Positions 25,574 to 33,961 of a stretch of 64,000 nucleotides of DNA are shown here, in pieces. A program made the translations under genes and the position numbers. Under the pieces are notes generated by a model, which saw nothing but the letters and a program-made list of their open reading frames with translations, was not told the origin of the DNA and searched no databases. The stretch is taken from contig NZ_QEXM01000048.1 of the NCBI RefSeq assembly GCF_004127445.1, positions 62,001 to 126,000 on the forward strand, read 5' to 3'. Within the stretch, counting starts at the first letter, position 1. Each line of letters starts with the position of its first letter. This stretch comes from Streptomyces alfalfae (GTDB lineage: Bacteria; Actinomycetota; Actinomycetes; Streptomycetales; Streptomycetaceae).

Positions 25574-26890
25574 TCAGAACCAGTTGGTGGGGTTGGCTTT
25601 CCTGGCGAGGCTTTTCGCGCCGTTCGCGAGGCCCTTTCCGGCGTCCCTGGCCTTGTTCCCGACCCAGTGGGCGGCCGCGCGGCCGCCCTTCTTGATCTCC
25701 GGCCAGTGCTCGACGACCTTCGCTCCGCCGTAGACCAGGCCGGTGCCGACGGTCAGTCCGATCGTCACCGGGGTCGGCGCGACCATAGCGGCCGTCAGGG
25801 AGGCGTTGAACCCGACCTCCGCCACATCCGCGACGTATCCGGCGCCCTTCTTCTTGAAGGCCTCGACAGGATTGCCCTGCGCCCAGACATTGGCGGTGCT
25901 GACGCCCGTGGCCAGCGCGCTCGCGCCGACACCGGCGACGCGGAAGAATCCGCCCGTCTTGGCCGCCACTCCCAACCCCTTCATGAAGGGGGAAGCGGTC
26001 TTGCCCGCCGCGATGACGGCGGGACGGGCGTTGTTCAGCTTCTGGAAGTACGAGGCCGAGCGTGCGACCTTGATGAGGCTCGCCTGCCCGGCACGGTTGA
26101 CCAGCGCCCCGGAGCTGGTCGTGCCGCCGTAGCGCATGGCCAGCGCGTCGGAACCGACCGCGGCGTTGATGCCCCGCGTCACGAACGGGGAGCGCATCCC
26201 CGGCAACGCGCGCAGCCCGTCCCAGCCGTGCCCCAGCCAGGTCGCCCGCAGGCTCGTGGTGAAAGGGACCCTGCTGGCACGCCGGTACAGCGCGTTGTTG
26301 GCGAACGCCCTGCCCAACTGGCCGGGGAGCCAGCTGCCCGGGGCGGCAAGGGACCGCAGCTCACCCGCGGGCACGCGGCGCAGTGCCGTGCCCGCCCGGG
26401 ACCGGGCGACACCGCCGCGGTCCCACCAGTTCGCGTCGACGGCGTTGCGCAGCGCGCCGTTGTACCAGGAGTTCTTGTAGGTGACGTTCCCCAGGCCGTA
26501 AGCCGCCGCCGAGGTGATGCCGCCGATCTTGACGGCGGTGGTGACATCGCTGAGATCGTTCAGGAACTTCTCGATCTCCTTCTCGCCGATTTCCTTGAAG
26601 CCGGGGACCTTGGCCAGGTAGTGGGCCTCGATCCGGGCCAGCCAGTCGCTGTAGGTCTCCCGGTCGCCACGGACGAGGAGTTGTTCACCGCGCACCAGCG
26701 TCGCGCGTGCGCGCATGTCCTTGGGGGTCTCCGCGACCCAGGTCCGCATCGGCTTCAGAGCGGCCAGCTTGCCGGTCACACCCAGGGCCGACGCGCGGGT
26801 GAATGCCTCGGTGAGCTTGTCAAGGACGCCGCCCCTGCCGTCCATGAGGTCGGCGAGCCGGTCGAGGTCGTCCGGGTTGACGTTGCGCAT
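25574..26890 (-). CDS. large type VII-associated protein with hydrophobic C-terminal segment (paralogue A)
   Basis: A 438-aa protein with the same plan as the 359-aa one at 23141-24220. The helical N-terminal domain (LADLMDGRGGVLDKL, then TWVAETPKDMRARATLV) aligns with the paralogue's TWSQDQAKDIRRRIGIL. A long middle is rich in Gly, Ala, Arg and aromatic residues. Hydrophobic C-terminal segments (FFRVAGVGASALATGVS; APTPVTIGLTVGTGLVYGG) precede a basic tail ending ANPTNWF. The ATG is preceded by GGGGGAA, as for the paralogue. It is a candidate exported or membrane-inserting substrate of the cluster's ATPase. No enzymatic motif found. Confidence 0.65.
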   Translation of the reverse strand: MRNVNPDDLDRLADLMDGRGGVLDKLTEAFTRASALGVTGKLAALKPMRTWVAETPKDMRARATLVRGEQLLVRGDRETYSDWLARIEAHYLAKVPGFKEIGEKEIEKFLNDLSDVTTAVKIGGITSAAAYGLGNVTYKNSWYNGALRNAVDANWWDRGGVARSRAGTALRRVPAGELRSLAAPGSWLPGQLGRAFANNALYRRASRVPFTTSLRATWLGHGWDGLRALPGMRSPFVTRGINAAVGSDALAMRYGGTTSSGALVNRAGQASLIKVARSASYFQKLNNARPAVIAAGKTASPFMKGLGVAAKTGGFFRVAGVGASALATGVSTANVWAQGNPVEAFKKKGAGYVADVAEVGFNASLTAAMVAPTPVTIGLTVGTGLVYGGAKVVEHWPEIKKGGRAAAHWVGNKARDAGKGLANGAKSLARKANPTNWF

Positions 26891-26970
26891 GCGTGTTTCC
26901 CCCATCGGCTCGCGCATGGCCTCACGAGTCCGGTCGTTCCGCCGGCGCCCGGGGACGCCGGTCGGGAGCC

Positions 26971-27795
26971 TCAGTAATCGACCACGTCTTCCTTGTCCGG
27001 GATCAGATCCGTGATCCGCTCCCAGATCTTCCCGTTCCTCGTGCGGACCAGGACGAGTTCGCTCTCGGGCCCGACCTGGCCCTTTACGATGGGCTCTTCG
27101 GGCTTCTCCCTGACCCAGTAGCCACGCGGCCCGCAGTCCCAGACGGCAAGGGCCCGGACCATGGCGGCCCGCTCGCCCTCGTGTGTGCCGTCCCAGGCGG
27201 TGGTGATGCGCCACATCGCGTTCATGGCCAAGACGAGCTCGGTCAGTTCGGTCTGCTCCGGCTCCGCGGGCGTGCCCGCCGCGGTCAGAGCCGCGCGGAT
27301 GAGGCCCCTGGTCGCGGTCTCGTCGCCCTCGCCCTGTTCGAGTGCGGCGAAAGCCGCGTCGAGCGCGCCCATCGTCGTCCCGATCCGGGTGACCTCCGAA
27401 TGGGCCTGGTCGTCGGCCTGGAGGTTGACGGTCCGTGCCAGCTCCCAGACCAGGCTGTGCGGGGCGATCGGGGTGTACTCCGACTCCTCCTCGCCCGGCC
27501 AGGCCGAATGCGCGATCACGGCGTCCCGGCCGACGATGACCCCGTGGTGGAGCGCGCCGTGCTCACCGGTGACCTCCACGGTCACGAGGAGCAGCGGGGA
27601 CGCCAGAGCGCCGAGGAGGTCCTTGAGGATCGGCGCGAGCTCGCCCTCCTCACCGACCAGGCCGATCTGCATGAGCTCGCCCAGCGAAGGCCAGAGCTCG
27701 TCGGGCGGGTTCTCGCCGTCCAGGAGATGGGCGAACACCGCGATGTGGCGATCGGCCAGCCGGAACCGTGCCCGTGAGCTGTCGTAGGAAGGCAT
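26971..27795 (-). CDS. type VII cluster cytosolic protein, possible EspG-like
   Basis: A 274-aa acidic soluble protein. It begins with RARFRLADRHIAVFAHLLDG and has LGELMQIGLVGEEGELAPILKDLLGAL, then beta-rich LLLVTVEVTGEHG, HHGVIVGRDAVIAHSAW. Its second half contains TELVLAMNAMWRITTAW and ELVLVRTRNGKIWERITDL. This order (N-terminal helices, 'old age marker' type LG/VGEEG region, then a beta meander) resembles ESX EspG-like chaperones. It is encoded immediately before paralogue A and may be its dedicated chaperone, as the 280-aa protein may be for paralogue B. Homology not proven. Confidence 0.5.
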   Translation of the reverse strand: MPSYDSSRARFRLADRHIAVFAHLLDGENPPDELWPSLGELMQIGLVGEEGELAPILKDLLGALASPLLLVTVEVTGEHGALHHGVIVGRDAVIAHSAWPGEEESEYTPIAPHSLVWELARTVNLQADDQAHSEVTRIGTTMGALDAAFAALEQGEGDETATRGLIRAALTAAGTPAEPEQTELTELVLAMNAMWRITTAWDGTHEGERAAMVRALAVWDCGPRGYWVREKPEEPIVKGQVGPESELVLVRTRNGKIWERITDLIPDKEDVVDY

Positions 27796-27976
27796 GGAAG
27801 GTGACTACCTCAGTCTTTCGTGGCGACGGGCCGCCGGACCTCCGCCGGCGGCGCGGCGGCGGTCCCCTTTCGGCGCCGCGCGGCGGCACCGCCCTGCTCG
27901 GCCGCGGGACCGGCAGAGGCAGCGCCGCAGCAACCGTATGGCACCGCGTCGTGCGGCGCGCCAGGTGGCCTCGCGC

Positions 27977-29023
27977 TCACCGGTTGACGGACTGGATCTC
28001 CTCCACCTTCACCGGCTGGTCGTTGCCGTACTCGCCGTTCGGCAGCGTGCCCTGCGCGCCGCCCGTGCCCTCCCAGGTGATCTCCCAGGTCGCGGTGGCC
28101 TGGAGGTCGTACGTCCCCCGGCCCGACGAGCGCTCGTAGACGACGCCGCACGGCGGTGTCCGATCCGCCTTGCCCTTCGCGTACGGTTCGCCGATCGAGC
28201 CGTCGTCGTTGATCTCGCAGGTGCCGGAAGCGGGCAGCAGTTCGGCGTCGTCGGTGCCCGGCTTGATCGTGAGCGATACGGGCTTCGCCGTCGTGGTCGC
28301 CTCGATGTGAAGCGGCCCGGCGTCCAGCTCGGCCGTGACGGACACGGGCTTGAACTCCCCCTTGTCGAGCCAGGCCCAGGTGGGGAGGTTCACCTTGGAG
28401 GCGCCGCCGGGGGCGAGGCTGACCTTGGTGCCGGGGACGGTGATCTGCTTGTAGGCGAGGCCCGCGAGGATCTCGGGGCTGATGACGTTCGGGACGTCGG
28501 GGGTTTCGCCGTTCTCGACCCAGAAGGGGGGCTTGTTGCACTCCTGCTGTTCCTCGAGCGTGGCGTCGGGGCTGAATTGCGCGCCCCACCACATCCCGTC
28601 CTTCTCCTTGTCTATGTTGTAGTCGTCTTCGGCATAACCCCGGTTCTCGTCCGACATGTCCTTCAGGGCGTCGCCCGGGGCGTCGGGGTCGTGCCGGGCC
28701 GTGAAATAGAGCCGATTGCGGAAGTCGCGGAACTCCTTGGCCTTCCACTCCGGCGCATACCAGCACGGCGGCGGCTTCCAGTTGGGGTCGACCGACGTGA
28801 CGGTGCCGGTACCCGCGCCGCCCTTTCCCGTCGACGTGTAGCTGATGCGCGCCACTGCGCCGATGGTGTCGGCCTTCTTCGTGGCCGATGTGCTGCTGTC
28901 GCTGATCCCGGGGTCCTCACCGGCCGAGGCAGGGCCCGTGGAGGCGAACAGCAGAGCCGTGCCGACGCCCAGCATGACGTACGTCCTGCGGGCCTTCCCC
29001 GTTGTGCGTGTGGTCACCGGCAT
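27977..29023 (-). CDS. secreted hypothetical protein
   Basis: A 348-aa protein with a Sec-type signal peptide (basic start, then YVMLGVGTALLFASTG, cleavage near PASA/GE at about residue 34). No anchor is visible, so it is probably released or wall-associated. Aromatic-rich patches (NWKPPPCWYAPEWKAKEFRDF, about residues 81-101; DGMWWGAQF) and beta-rich C-terminal strands (YDLQATATWEITWEG) suggest an extracellular adhesion or binding fold. Four or more cysteines could pair. It overlaps the lipoprotein gene upstream by 10 bp, so the two are co-expressed at the head of the type VII-like cluster. Confidence 0.75.
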   Translation of the reverse strand: MPVTTRTTGKARRTYVMLGVGTALLFASTGPASAGEDPGISDSSTSATKKADTIGAVARISYTSTGKGGAGTGTVTSVDPNWKPPPCWYAPEWKAKEFRDFRNRLYFTARHDPDAPGDALKDMSDENRGYAEDDYNIDKEKDGMWWGAQFSPDATLEEQQECNKPPFWVENGETPDVPNVISPEILAGLAYKQITVPGTKVSLAPGGASKVNLPTWAWLDKGEFKPVSVTAELDAGPLHIEATTTAKPVSLTIKPGTDDAELLPASGTCEINDDGSIGEPYAKGKADRTPPCGVVYERSSGRGTYDLQATATWEITWEGTGGAQGTLPNGEYGNDQPVKVEEIQSVNR

Positions 29024-29691
29024 TCCCGCGCTTTCTCCTTCACCTGGACCTTCTGGGCCCGCCAGAGCCCCTCGGCGTTCTTGGAGGGCTTCATCAGTAC
29101 TTGCCAGGAGTAGAAGTCGCTCAGGCTCGGTTCCGTGTGATGGACCTTCTTGGTCTTCACTTCCTTGCTGTAGAGCTTCGTGCTGTCGGCACAGAAGGAG
29201 ACGACGGCCGACTCCTTGTTCTCCGCGGGTGTCACCTTGGTCCGCGAGAACCGCATCTTTCCGCTGATCGTCAGGCCCTTGTCGACACGCTGCCGGATCT
29301 GGTCCTTCGCGTACACCTGGGCCTGGCTCTCGAACTCCGAGTAGAACTTGTACGCCGCGTCGTTCACGTCCTGCTCGACGATCCCGTACCGGATGGCCCG
29401 TACGAAGTTCTGCGCGTCCCCCAGGGCCGCGGCCTGCTCCGGGTCGGACACATGGGTGTCGGCGAAGACGAGGTCGACGTCCGAGGGGAACGTCATCTGG
29501 GGGCGGTCGACGCCGTCTGGGGCCTTGCTCTTCCCGGCCGCCGGCGACGCGCTCTCCTTCGCGCCCGCCTCGTCGGCGCCCGCGATCTTGTCCTTGTCCG
29601 AGCCGCCCTCGTCACCTCCGCACGCCGTGAGCAAGAGGGCGGCGGCGGCCGTGAGCGCGACGGCTACGGGCCGGATGTACCTGCGGTTCAC
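29014..29691 (-). CDS. lipoprotein of the type VII cluster
   Basis: A 225-aa lipoprotein. The signal peptide has lipobox LLLTACGG (Cys24), followed by a Ser/Gly/Lys/Ala-rich linker. A folded domain comes next (QMTFPSDVDLVFADTHVSD, AQNFVRAIRYGIVEQDVND, GKMRFSRTKVTPAENKESAVVSFCADSTKLYS). The alpha-beta pattern and conserved FCxDxS recall small NTF2-like lipoproteins common in Streptomyces. The GTG start is preceded by GGGAG. It is the first gene of the minus-strand block and may be the extracellular partner of the secreted protein encoded next. Confidence 0.8.
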   Translation of the reverse strand: MNRRYIRPVAVALTAAAALLLTACGGDEGGSDKDKIAGADEAGAKESASPAAGKSKAPDGVDRPQMTFPSDVDLVFADTHVSDPEQAAALGDAQNFVRAIRYGIVEQDVNDAAYKFYSEFESQAQVYAKDQIRQRVDKGLTISGKMRFSRTKVTPAENKESAVVSFCADSTKLYSKEVKTKKVHHTEPSLSDFYSWQVLMKPSKNAEGLWRAQKVQVKEKARECR

Positions 29692-29847
29692 GTGTGACTC
29701 CCGGTGGGACGACAGTTCCTCAAGCCATCTGAAGGTACTGAAGTGCGTGTTGCGTTCGCCAGGGTCGTCACCGGCGAGCGGCGAAGCGGCGGGGGAGTGG
29801 GTGAGAAATCCGAGCGCCACCCGCACCCCCCTCGGCATGATGCCCCC

Positions 29848-30441
29848 ATGCCCGAAACCCCCCAGCCACAGCCCACCCACACCCCCAAGTCGCCCCCGCC
29901 CGCCGGGATGGAACCCTTGCCCGCCAGGTCGGAGCCCCCGCCCGCCAGGACGGAACCCCCGCACGCCGGCGCCGGCGAGCGTGCCTCGCTCACCGCGTTT
30001 CTGCAGTACCAGCGCGAGACCCTCGCGATGAAGTGCGCCGGGCTGACCGCCGGGCAGCTCAAGGAGCGGGCCGTGCCGCCCTCCGACATGTCGTTGCTCG
30101 GGCTGGTGCGGCACCTCGCCGAGGTCGAGCGGAGCTGGTTCGGGAACGTGCTGAACCAGGAGGCCGCCCGAGCCGACCGGACGGGACGCGTGCCGGGTGA
30201 ACGCGCCGACTTCGACGTGGCCGACGCCGATCCCGACGAGGCGTTCGCCGTCTGGCACGCCGAGTGCGCCCGCTCCCGGGCCGTCGTGGACGGCCTGGAC
30301 TCCCTCGACCACACCGTGGACTTCCGCGGCGACGCGTACTCGCTCCGGTACGTCCTCACGCACATGATCGAGGAGTACGCCCGCCACAACGGCCACGCCG
30401 ACCTGCTCAGGGAGCGGATCGACGGCGCCACGGGGGAGTGA
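29848..30441 (+). CDS. DinB family protein
   Basis: A 197-aa protein. The N-terminal about 40 residues are low-complexity Pro/Glu/Ala (PETPQPQPTHTPKSPPPAG). A DinB/MST four-helix domain follows (FLQYQRETLAMKCAGLTAGQL, SLLGLVRHLAEVERSWFGNVL, LRYVLTHMIEEYARHNGHADLLRE). The three metal-ligand histidines of the fold are visible as RHLAEVE, THMIEEY and HNGH. The family includes metal-dependent thiol transferases and damage-inducible proteins of unknown function. Starts at later ATG codons would drop the Pro-rich leader. Confidence 0.85.
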   Translation: MPETPQPQPTHTPKSPPPAGMEPLPARSEPPPARTEPPHAGAGERASLTAFLQYQRETLAMKCAGLTAGQLKERAVPPSDMSLLGLVRHLAEVERSWFGNVLNQEAARADRTGRVPGERADFDVADADPDEAFAVWHAECARSRAVVDGLDSLDHTVDFRGDAYSLRYVLTHMIEEYARHNGHADLLRERIDGATGE

Positions 30442-30480
30442 TCGCACGAGGAGTGATCGCACGAGGAGTGACCGCACGAG
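30436..30480. repeat. three tandem 15-bp repeats at the end of the dinB-like gene
   Basis: GAGTGATCGCACGAG is repeated at 30436-30450, 30451-30465 and 30466-30480; the third has one change (T to C). The stop codon of the DinB protein falls inside the first unit. Unit length is a multiple of three, so expansion would not alter the protein beyond the stop. Confidence 0.8.
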
Positions 30481-31070
30481 GACGCGTCGGCCGGGGCCGA
30501 GGGCCGGAGTCGCGTGGATCGTGGAGAGGAGCGGGGGCGTTCGGTGGGGGAGCCGGTGGTGGGTCACGTAACCCTGCCGGCGCCGCTGCCGGCCGGCGCG
30601 TGAGGGAGGCGCGGCGGGCGGGAACCGGCCACCCCTCCCGCCGCGTCGTCCTTGGCGCCGACGGATCACGGCACGGCTGAGGCGGGGAGTAGCGTGAGTT
30701 CCCGTCGTCGGTCCACGCATCGCCTGCCGCGGGACGCCGGCGTGTTCGCGTAGGCGGGCAATGTGTTCGCTTACGCACACGAATGTCGGATCTCGCCACC
30801 GGGAAAAGGCCGGAACCGCCGATGAATTGGGGGATGGGGGTGCGCGTGAGCGCCCATGGGACGGCTGCGCTTCGCTCTCCATAACGCGCCTTGAGGGGCT
30901 TATGTGCTGCTGATACGGTGCGATGGCTTGACACCGGGCCCCTGGCTGATGAGCCGGAGCGCTGTCGGCGATGAGCCGGAAACGGGCGGGGCGAGAGAGC
31001 CACGAGTGTCGCGAGTGTCGCGAACGATGAGAACTGACCGAATCTTCTTGGGTGTGCGGGGAGCAGTTGC
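30442..31070. other. gene-free stretch upstream of the Tad operon
   Basis: About 630 bp without a convincing gene on either strand. It contains the tail of the 15-bp tandem repeats, then ordinary GC-rich sequence, then a comparatively AT-rich part (about 30740-30930) that holds a candidate promoter. Frames across it have no ribosome sites and read as low-complexity Arg/Gly. Confidence 0.6.
30891..30919 (+). promoter_or_regulatory. candidate HrdB-type promoter of the Tad pilus operon
   Basis: TTGAGG (30891-30896), exactly 17 bp, then TACGGT (30914-30919), matching the TTGAnn/TAnnnT consensus. It lies about 150 bp before the first gene of the pilus operon and is the best such pair in the 630-bp gap. 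Assigned by eye. Confidence 0.45.
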
Positions 31071-31793
31071 GTGAAGATCCAGGAGCGTATGGGGGCGGGC
31101 GGCAGCCGTTCCGCCGCGCCGGCTCAGCCAGGCGTCGGTGAGCGCCTTCCCTCGCCGCCTCGCGAGCGCAAACCGGCACTGGCCGCTCTGGCCGTCCTGC
31201 TGATCCTGGTGGGCGCCCTCGGCGCCACCGTGCTCGTGCTGCGCGCGGGCGACCGCATCGAGGTCGTCAAGGTGACGAAGGAGATCCCCGCCGGGGAGGC
31301 CGTGGCCGAAGGCAACTACACGACGGTGATGGTCAACGACGACAGCTCCGCCCACTTCATCGAGAAGGACCAGCTCGGCCAGCTCAAGACCCTCAAGGCC
31401 AAGAGCACCATCTACCCGGGCACGGTCGTCGTCGGCGAGATGTTCGGCGCCAAGGCGTCGCTCCCCGCGGGCAAGGCCTCGGTCGGGCTCTCCCTCAAGG
31501 AGGGCCAGTACCCCTCCGACGTGAAGTCCGGCGACACCGTCGCCGCCTACCCCGTCGTCTCGGGCGCCTCCTCCGGCAAGGGCACCAACGGCAGCGGTTC
31601 CGGCTCCACCAGCGGTACGCCGCTCGTCGCCACGGCCAAGGTGAGCAGCGTCGCCGACACCAGCGACGCCACCGTCAGCACCGGCAACCAGAACGTCACC
31701 CTCCTCGTCCCGCAGGACGAGGTCGCGGCCCTGGCCAGCGCCGCATCCGAGGGCAAGGTCGTCATCGTCCGCGTCCCGTCCGACGGCAACTAG
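31071..31793 (+). CDS. SAF domain (CpaB-like) pilus assembly protein
   Basis: A 240-aa membrane-anchored protein. A basic Pro/Arg-rich cytosolic start precedes one transmembrane helix at about 35-58 (LAALAVLLILVGALGATVLVL). An extracellular SAF/CpaB domain follows (VVKVTKEIPAGEAVAEGNYT, TIYPGTVVVGEMFG, VGLSLKEGQYPSDVKSGDTV). A Gly/Ser/Thr-rich insert lies at about 165-180. In Tad systems CpaB/RcpC is thought to link the pilus to the cell envelope. First gene of the pilus operon, with a GTG start. Confidence 0.85.
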   Translation: MKIQERMGAGGSRSAAPAQPGVGERLPSPPRERKPALAALAVLLILVGALGATVLVLRAGDRIEVVKVTKEIPAGEAVAEGNYTTVMVNDDSSAHFIEKDQLGQLKTLKAKSTIYPGTVVVGEMFGAKASLPAGKASVGLSLKEGQYPSDVKSGDTVAAYPVVSGASSGKGTNGSGSGSTSGTPLVATAKVSSVADTSDATVSTGNQNVTLLVPQDEVAALASAASEGKVVIVRVPSDGN

Positions 31794-31810
31794 AGGCGAG
31801 AACACCAGAC

Positions 31811-32647
31811 ATGGCGCTCATCGCTCTCGCCGCCGACAAAGGGTCGCCCGGCGTCACCACCGCCGCCGTCGCGCTGGCCGCCGTCTGGCCGCGCCGCGTC
31901 CTCGTCGCGGAGACCGACCCCGCGGGCGGCGACCTGGTCTACCGCAGCGCCGCCGCGCACGGCGGCCCGCTCAACCCCAACACCGGCATGCTCTCCATCG
32001 CCGCCACCGCGCGGCGAGGCCTCGTGCCCGACCAACTCTGGGACCACACCCAGCCGTTGAGCGGCGGCCTCGAAGTGCTCGTCGGACTAGGTGTCGCCGA
32101 GCAGGCCGCCGGGCTCGCCGGGCTCTGGCCGACCCTCGGCCGCGCCTTCTCCCGGCTCGCCGACTCACCGCACGCGCCCGCCGACGTCATAGCGGACTGC
32201 GGCCGGGTCAGCGGCGACACCCCGGCCGTCGAGCTGTTCCCGCAGGCCGCCCTCGTCCTGCTCGTCTCGCGCACTGAGCCGGAGTCCCTCGCCCGCGTGC
32301 GCGACCGCGCCGCCGCCCTCGCCGCCAAGCTGCACGGCGGCTCGCGGGGCGCCGCCTCGCTCGCGACGCCGCTCATCGGCGTCCTGCTCATCACCGACCC
32401 CTCGACGTCGGCCAAACTTGTCCACCAGGTCAACGACATGCTGGTGGCCGCGCAGACCGGCGCCCGCGTCGTGGGCACCCTCGCCGACGACCCCGCGGGC
32501 GCCGAGCAGTTGGCCGGCCGCAGGCGCGGACGGCTCGACAAGTCGCTGCTCATCCGGTCCGCGCGCAAGGTGACCGTCGACCTGTACCAGCAGTACGGCG
32601 CCGCCTGGGCCGGCCCCGTCGCACAGCACCCCGGGGCGGGCCGATGA
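31811..32647 (+). CDS. TadZ/CpaE-like MinD-family protein, P-loop degenerate
   Basis: A 278-aa protein with the MinD/ParA fold: MALIALAADKGSPGVTTAAVALAA at the start, AETDPAGGDLVYRSAAA, VIADCGRV, LVLLVSRTEPESLARVRDR. The deviant Walker A reads KGSPGVTT where active members have KGGxGKTT, so the second lysine is missing and nucleotide hydrolysis is doubtful. The second aspartate region (DPAGGD) is intact. Tad loci carry TadZ to position the assembly machine, and many TadZ proteins are similarly degenerate. It overlaps the TadA gene by ATGA. Confidence 0.8.
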   Translation: MALIALAADKGSPGVTTAAVALAAVWPRRVLVAETDPAGGDLVYRSAAAHGGPLNPNTGMLSIAATARRGLVPDQLWDHTQPLSGGLEVLVGLGVAEQAAGLAGLWPTLGRAFSRLADSPHAPADVIADCGRVSGDTPAVELFPQAALVLLVSRTEPESLARVRDRAAALAAKLHGGSRGAASLATPLIGVLLITDPSTSAKLVHQVNDMLVAAQTGARVVGTLADDPAGAEQLAGRRRGRLDKSLLIRSARKVTVDLYQQYGAAWAGPVAQHPGAGR

Positions 32648-33954
32648 GCTCTCCCGTCGACCACCAGCTGGTGAAGCGGTTCCGGCAGGACGCCGGCGAC
32701 CGCATCGCCGAGCAGCGCCGCCTCGACCAGCTCTCCGGCGTCACCCCGATGTCGGGCGAGGACGAGCGGCACTACGCCCGCGCCGTCATCGCCCAGATCC
32801 TGGAGGAGTACGCGCGCGCGGAGATCAACGCCGGGCGCACCCCCCTCGACGCGGAGACCGAGGAGCAGTACGCCGCCGCCGTGCACGCCGCGCTCTTCGG
32901 CGTCGGACGGCTCCAGCCGCTGCTCGACGATCCCGAGGTCGAGAACATCGACATCAACGGTTGCGACCAGGTCTTCGTCGGATACGCCGACGGCCGCGAG
33001 ACCAAGGCCGACCCGGTCGCCGAGACCGACGAGGAGCTCGTCGAACTCATCCAGGTGCTCGGCGCCTACTCCGGTCTGTCGTCGCGTCCCTTCGACTCCG
33101 CCAATCCGCAGCTCGACCTGCGGCTGCCCGACGGCTCGCGCCTGTCGGCGGTCATGGACGTCACACGCCGCCCCGCGCTCTCCATCCGCCGCGCCCGCAT
33201 GGGCAAGGTCTTCATGTCGGACCTCGTGGGCAACGGCACGCTGACGCCGGAGATCGGCCACTTCCTGGCCTGCGCGGTCCGGGCCCGCAAGAACATCATG
33301 ATCGCGGGCGCGACCAACGCGGGAAAGACCACGCTCCTGCGCGCCCTCGCCAACGAGATCCCGCCGCACGAGCGCCTGGTGACCGTCGAGCGGGCCCTCG
33401 AACTCGGCCTCGACCAGTTCGCCGACCTGCACCCGAACGTCGTCGCCTTCGAGGAGCGCCTGCCCAACTCCGAGGGCCAGGGCGAGATCTCGATGGCCGA
33501 GCTGGTCCGCCGCTCGCTGCGCATGAACCCCTCCCGCGTCATCGTCGGCGAGGTGCTCGGCGACGAGATCGTGACGATGCTGAACGCGATGTCGCAGGGC
33601 AACGACGGCTCGCTCTCCACGATCCACGCCAACAGCTCCAGCGAGGTGTTCAACCGTATCTCCACGTACGCGTTGCAGGCGTCCGAGCGGCTCCCCATCG
33701 AGGCGAGCCAGATGCTGGTCGCGGGCGCGGTCAACTTCGTCGTCTTCATCCAGCGGCGCAACAACTACCAGTCCGGCGGCAAGCTCCAGCGCATGGTGAC
33801 CTCGGTCCGCGAGGTCAACGGCGTCGACGGCCGCGTCCTGTCCAGCGAGGTCTTCGCGGAGGCCCCCGACGGGCGGGTCGTCGCGCACGCGCCGATCGCC
33901 TGCATGGACGACCTGGCCGCGTTCGGCTACCGCCCCGCCGGGCAGTGGGGGTGA
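32644..33954 (+). CDS. tadA: TadA/CpaF secretion ATPase
   Basis: A 436-aa hexameric type II/IV secretion ATPase of the CpaF branch. The N-terminal domain carries VENIDINGCDQVFVGY and RPFDSANPQLDLRLPDGSRLSAV. The motor domain has Walker A GATNAGKTT, an Asp-box region (VERALELGLDQ), Walker B region MNPSRVIVGEVLGDE, and His-box STIHANSS. It powers polymerisation of the Flp pilin in the cytoplasm, docking on the TadB/TadC platform. The ATGA overlap with the preceding gene fixes the start. Confidence 0.95.
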   Translation: MSSPVDHQLVKRFRQDAGDRIAEQRRLDQLSGVTPMSGEDERHYARAVIAQILEEYARAEINAGRTPLDAETEEQYAAAVHAALFGVGRLQPLLDDPEVENIDINGCDQVFVGYADGRETKADPVAETDEELVELIQVLGAYSGLSSRPFDSANPQLDLRLPDGSRLSAVMDVTRRPALSIRRARMGKVFMSDLVGNGTLTPEIGHFLACAVRARKNIMIAGATNAGKTTLLRALANEIPPHERLVTVERALELGLDQFADLHPNVVAFEERLPNSEGQGEISMAELVRRSLRMNPSRVIVGEVLGDEIVTMLNAMSQGNDGSLSTIHANSSSEVFNRISTYALQASERLPIEASQMLVAGAVNFVVFIQRRNNYQSGGKLQRMVTSVREVNGVDGRVLSSEVFAEAPDGRVVAHAPIACMDDLAAFGYRPAGQWG

Positions 33955-33961
33955 GCACGAC

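Noticed and set aside
16615..29691. Prophage or integrative element origin of the type VII-like block
   Set aside because: No integrase, attachment-site repeats or flanking tRNA, base composition is like the surroundings, and the order fits a core-genome block.
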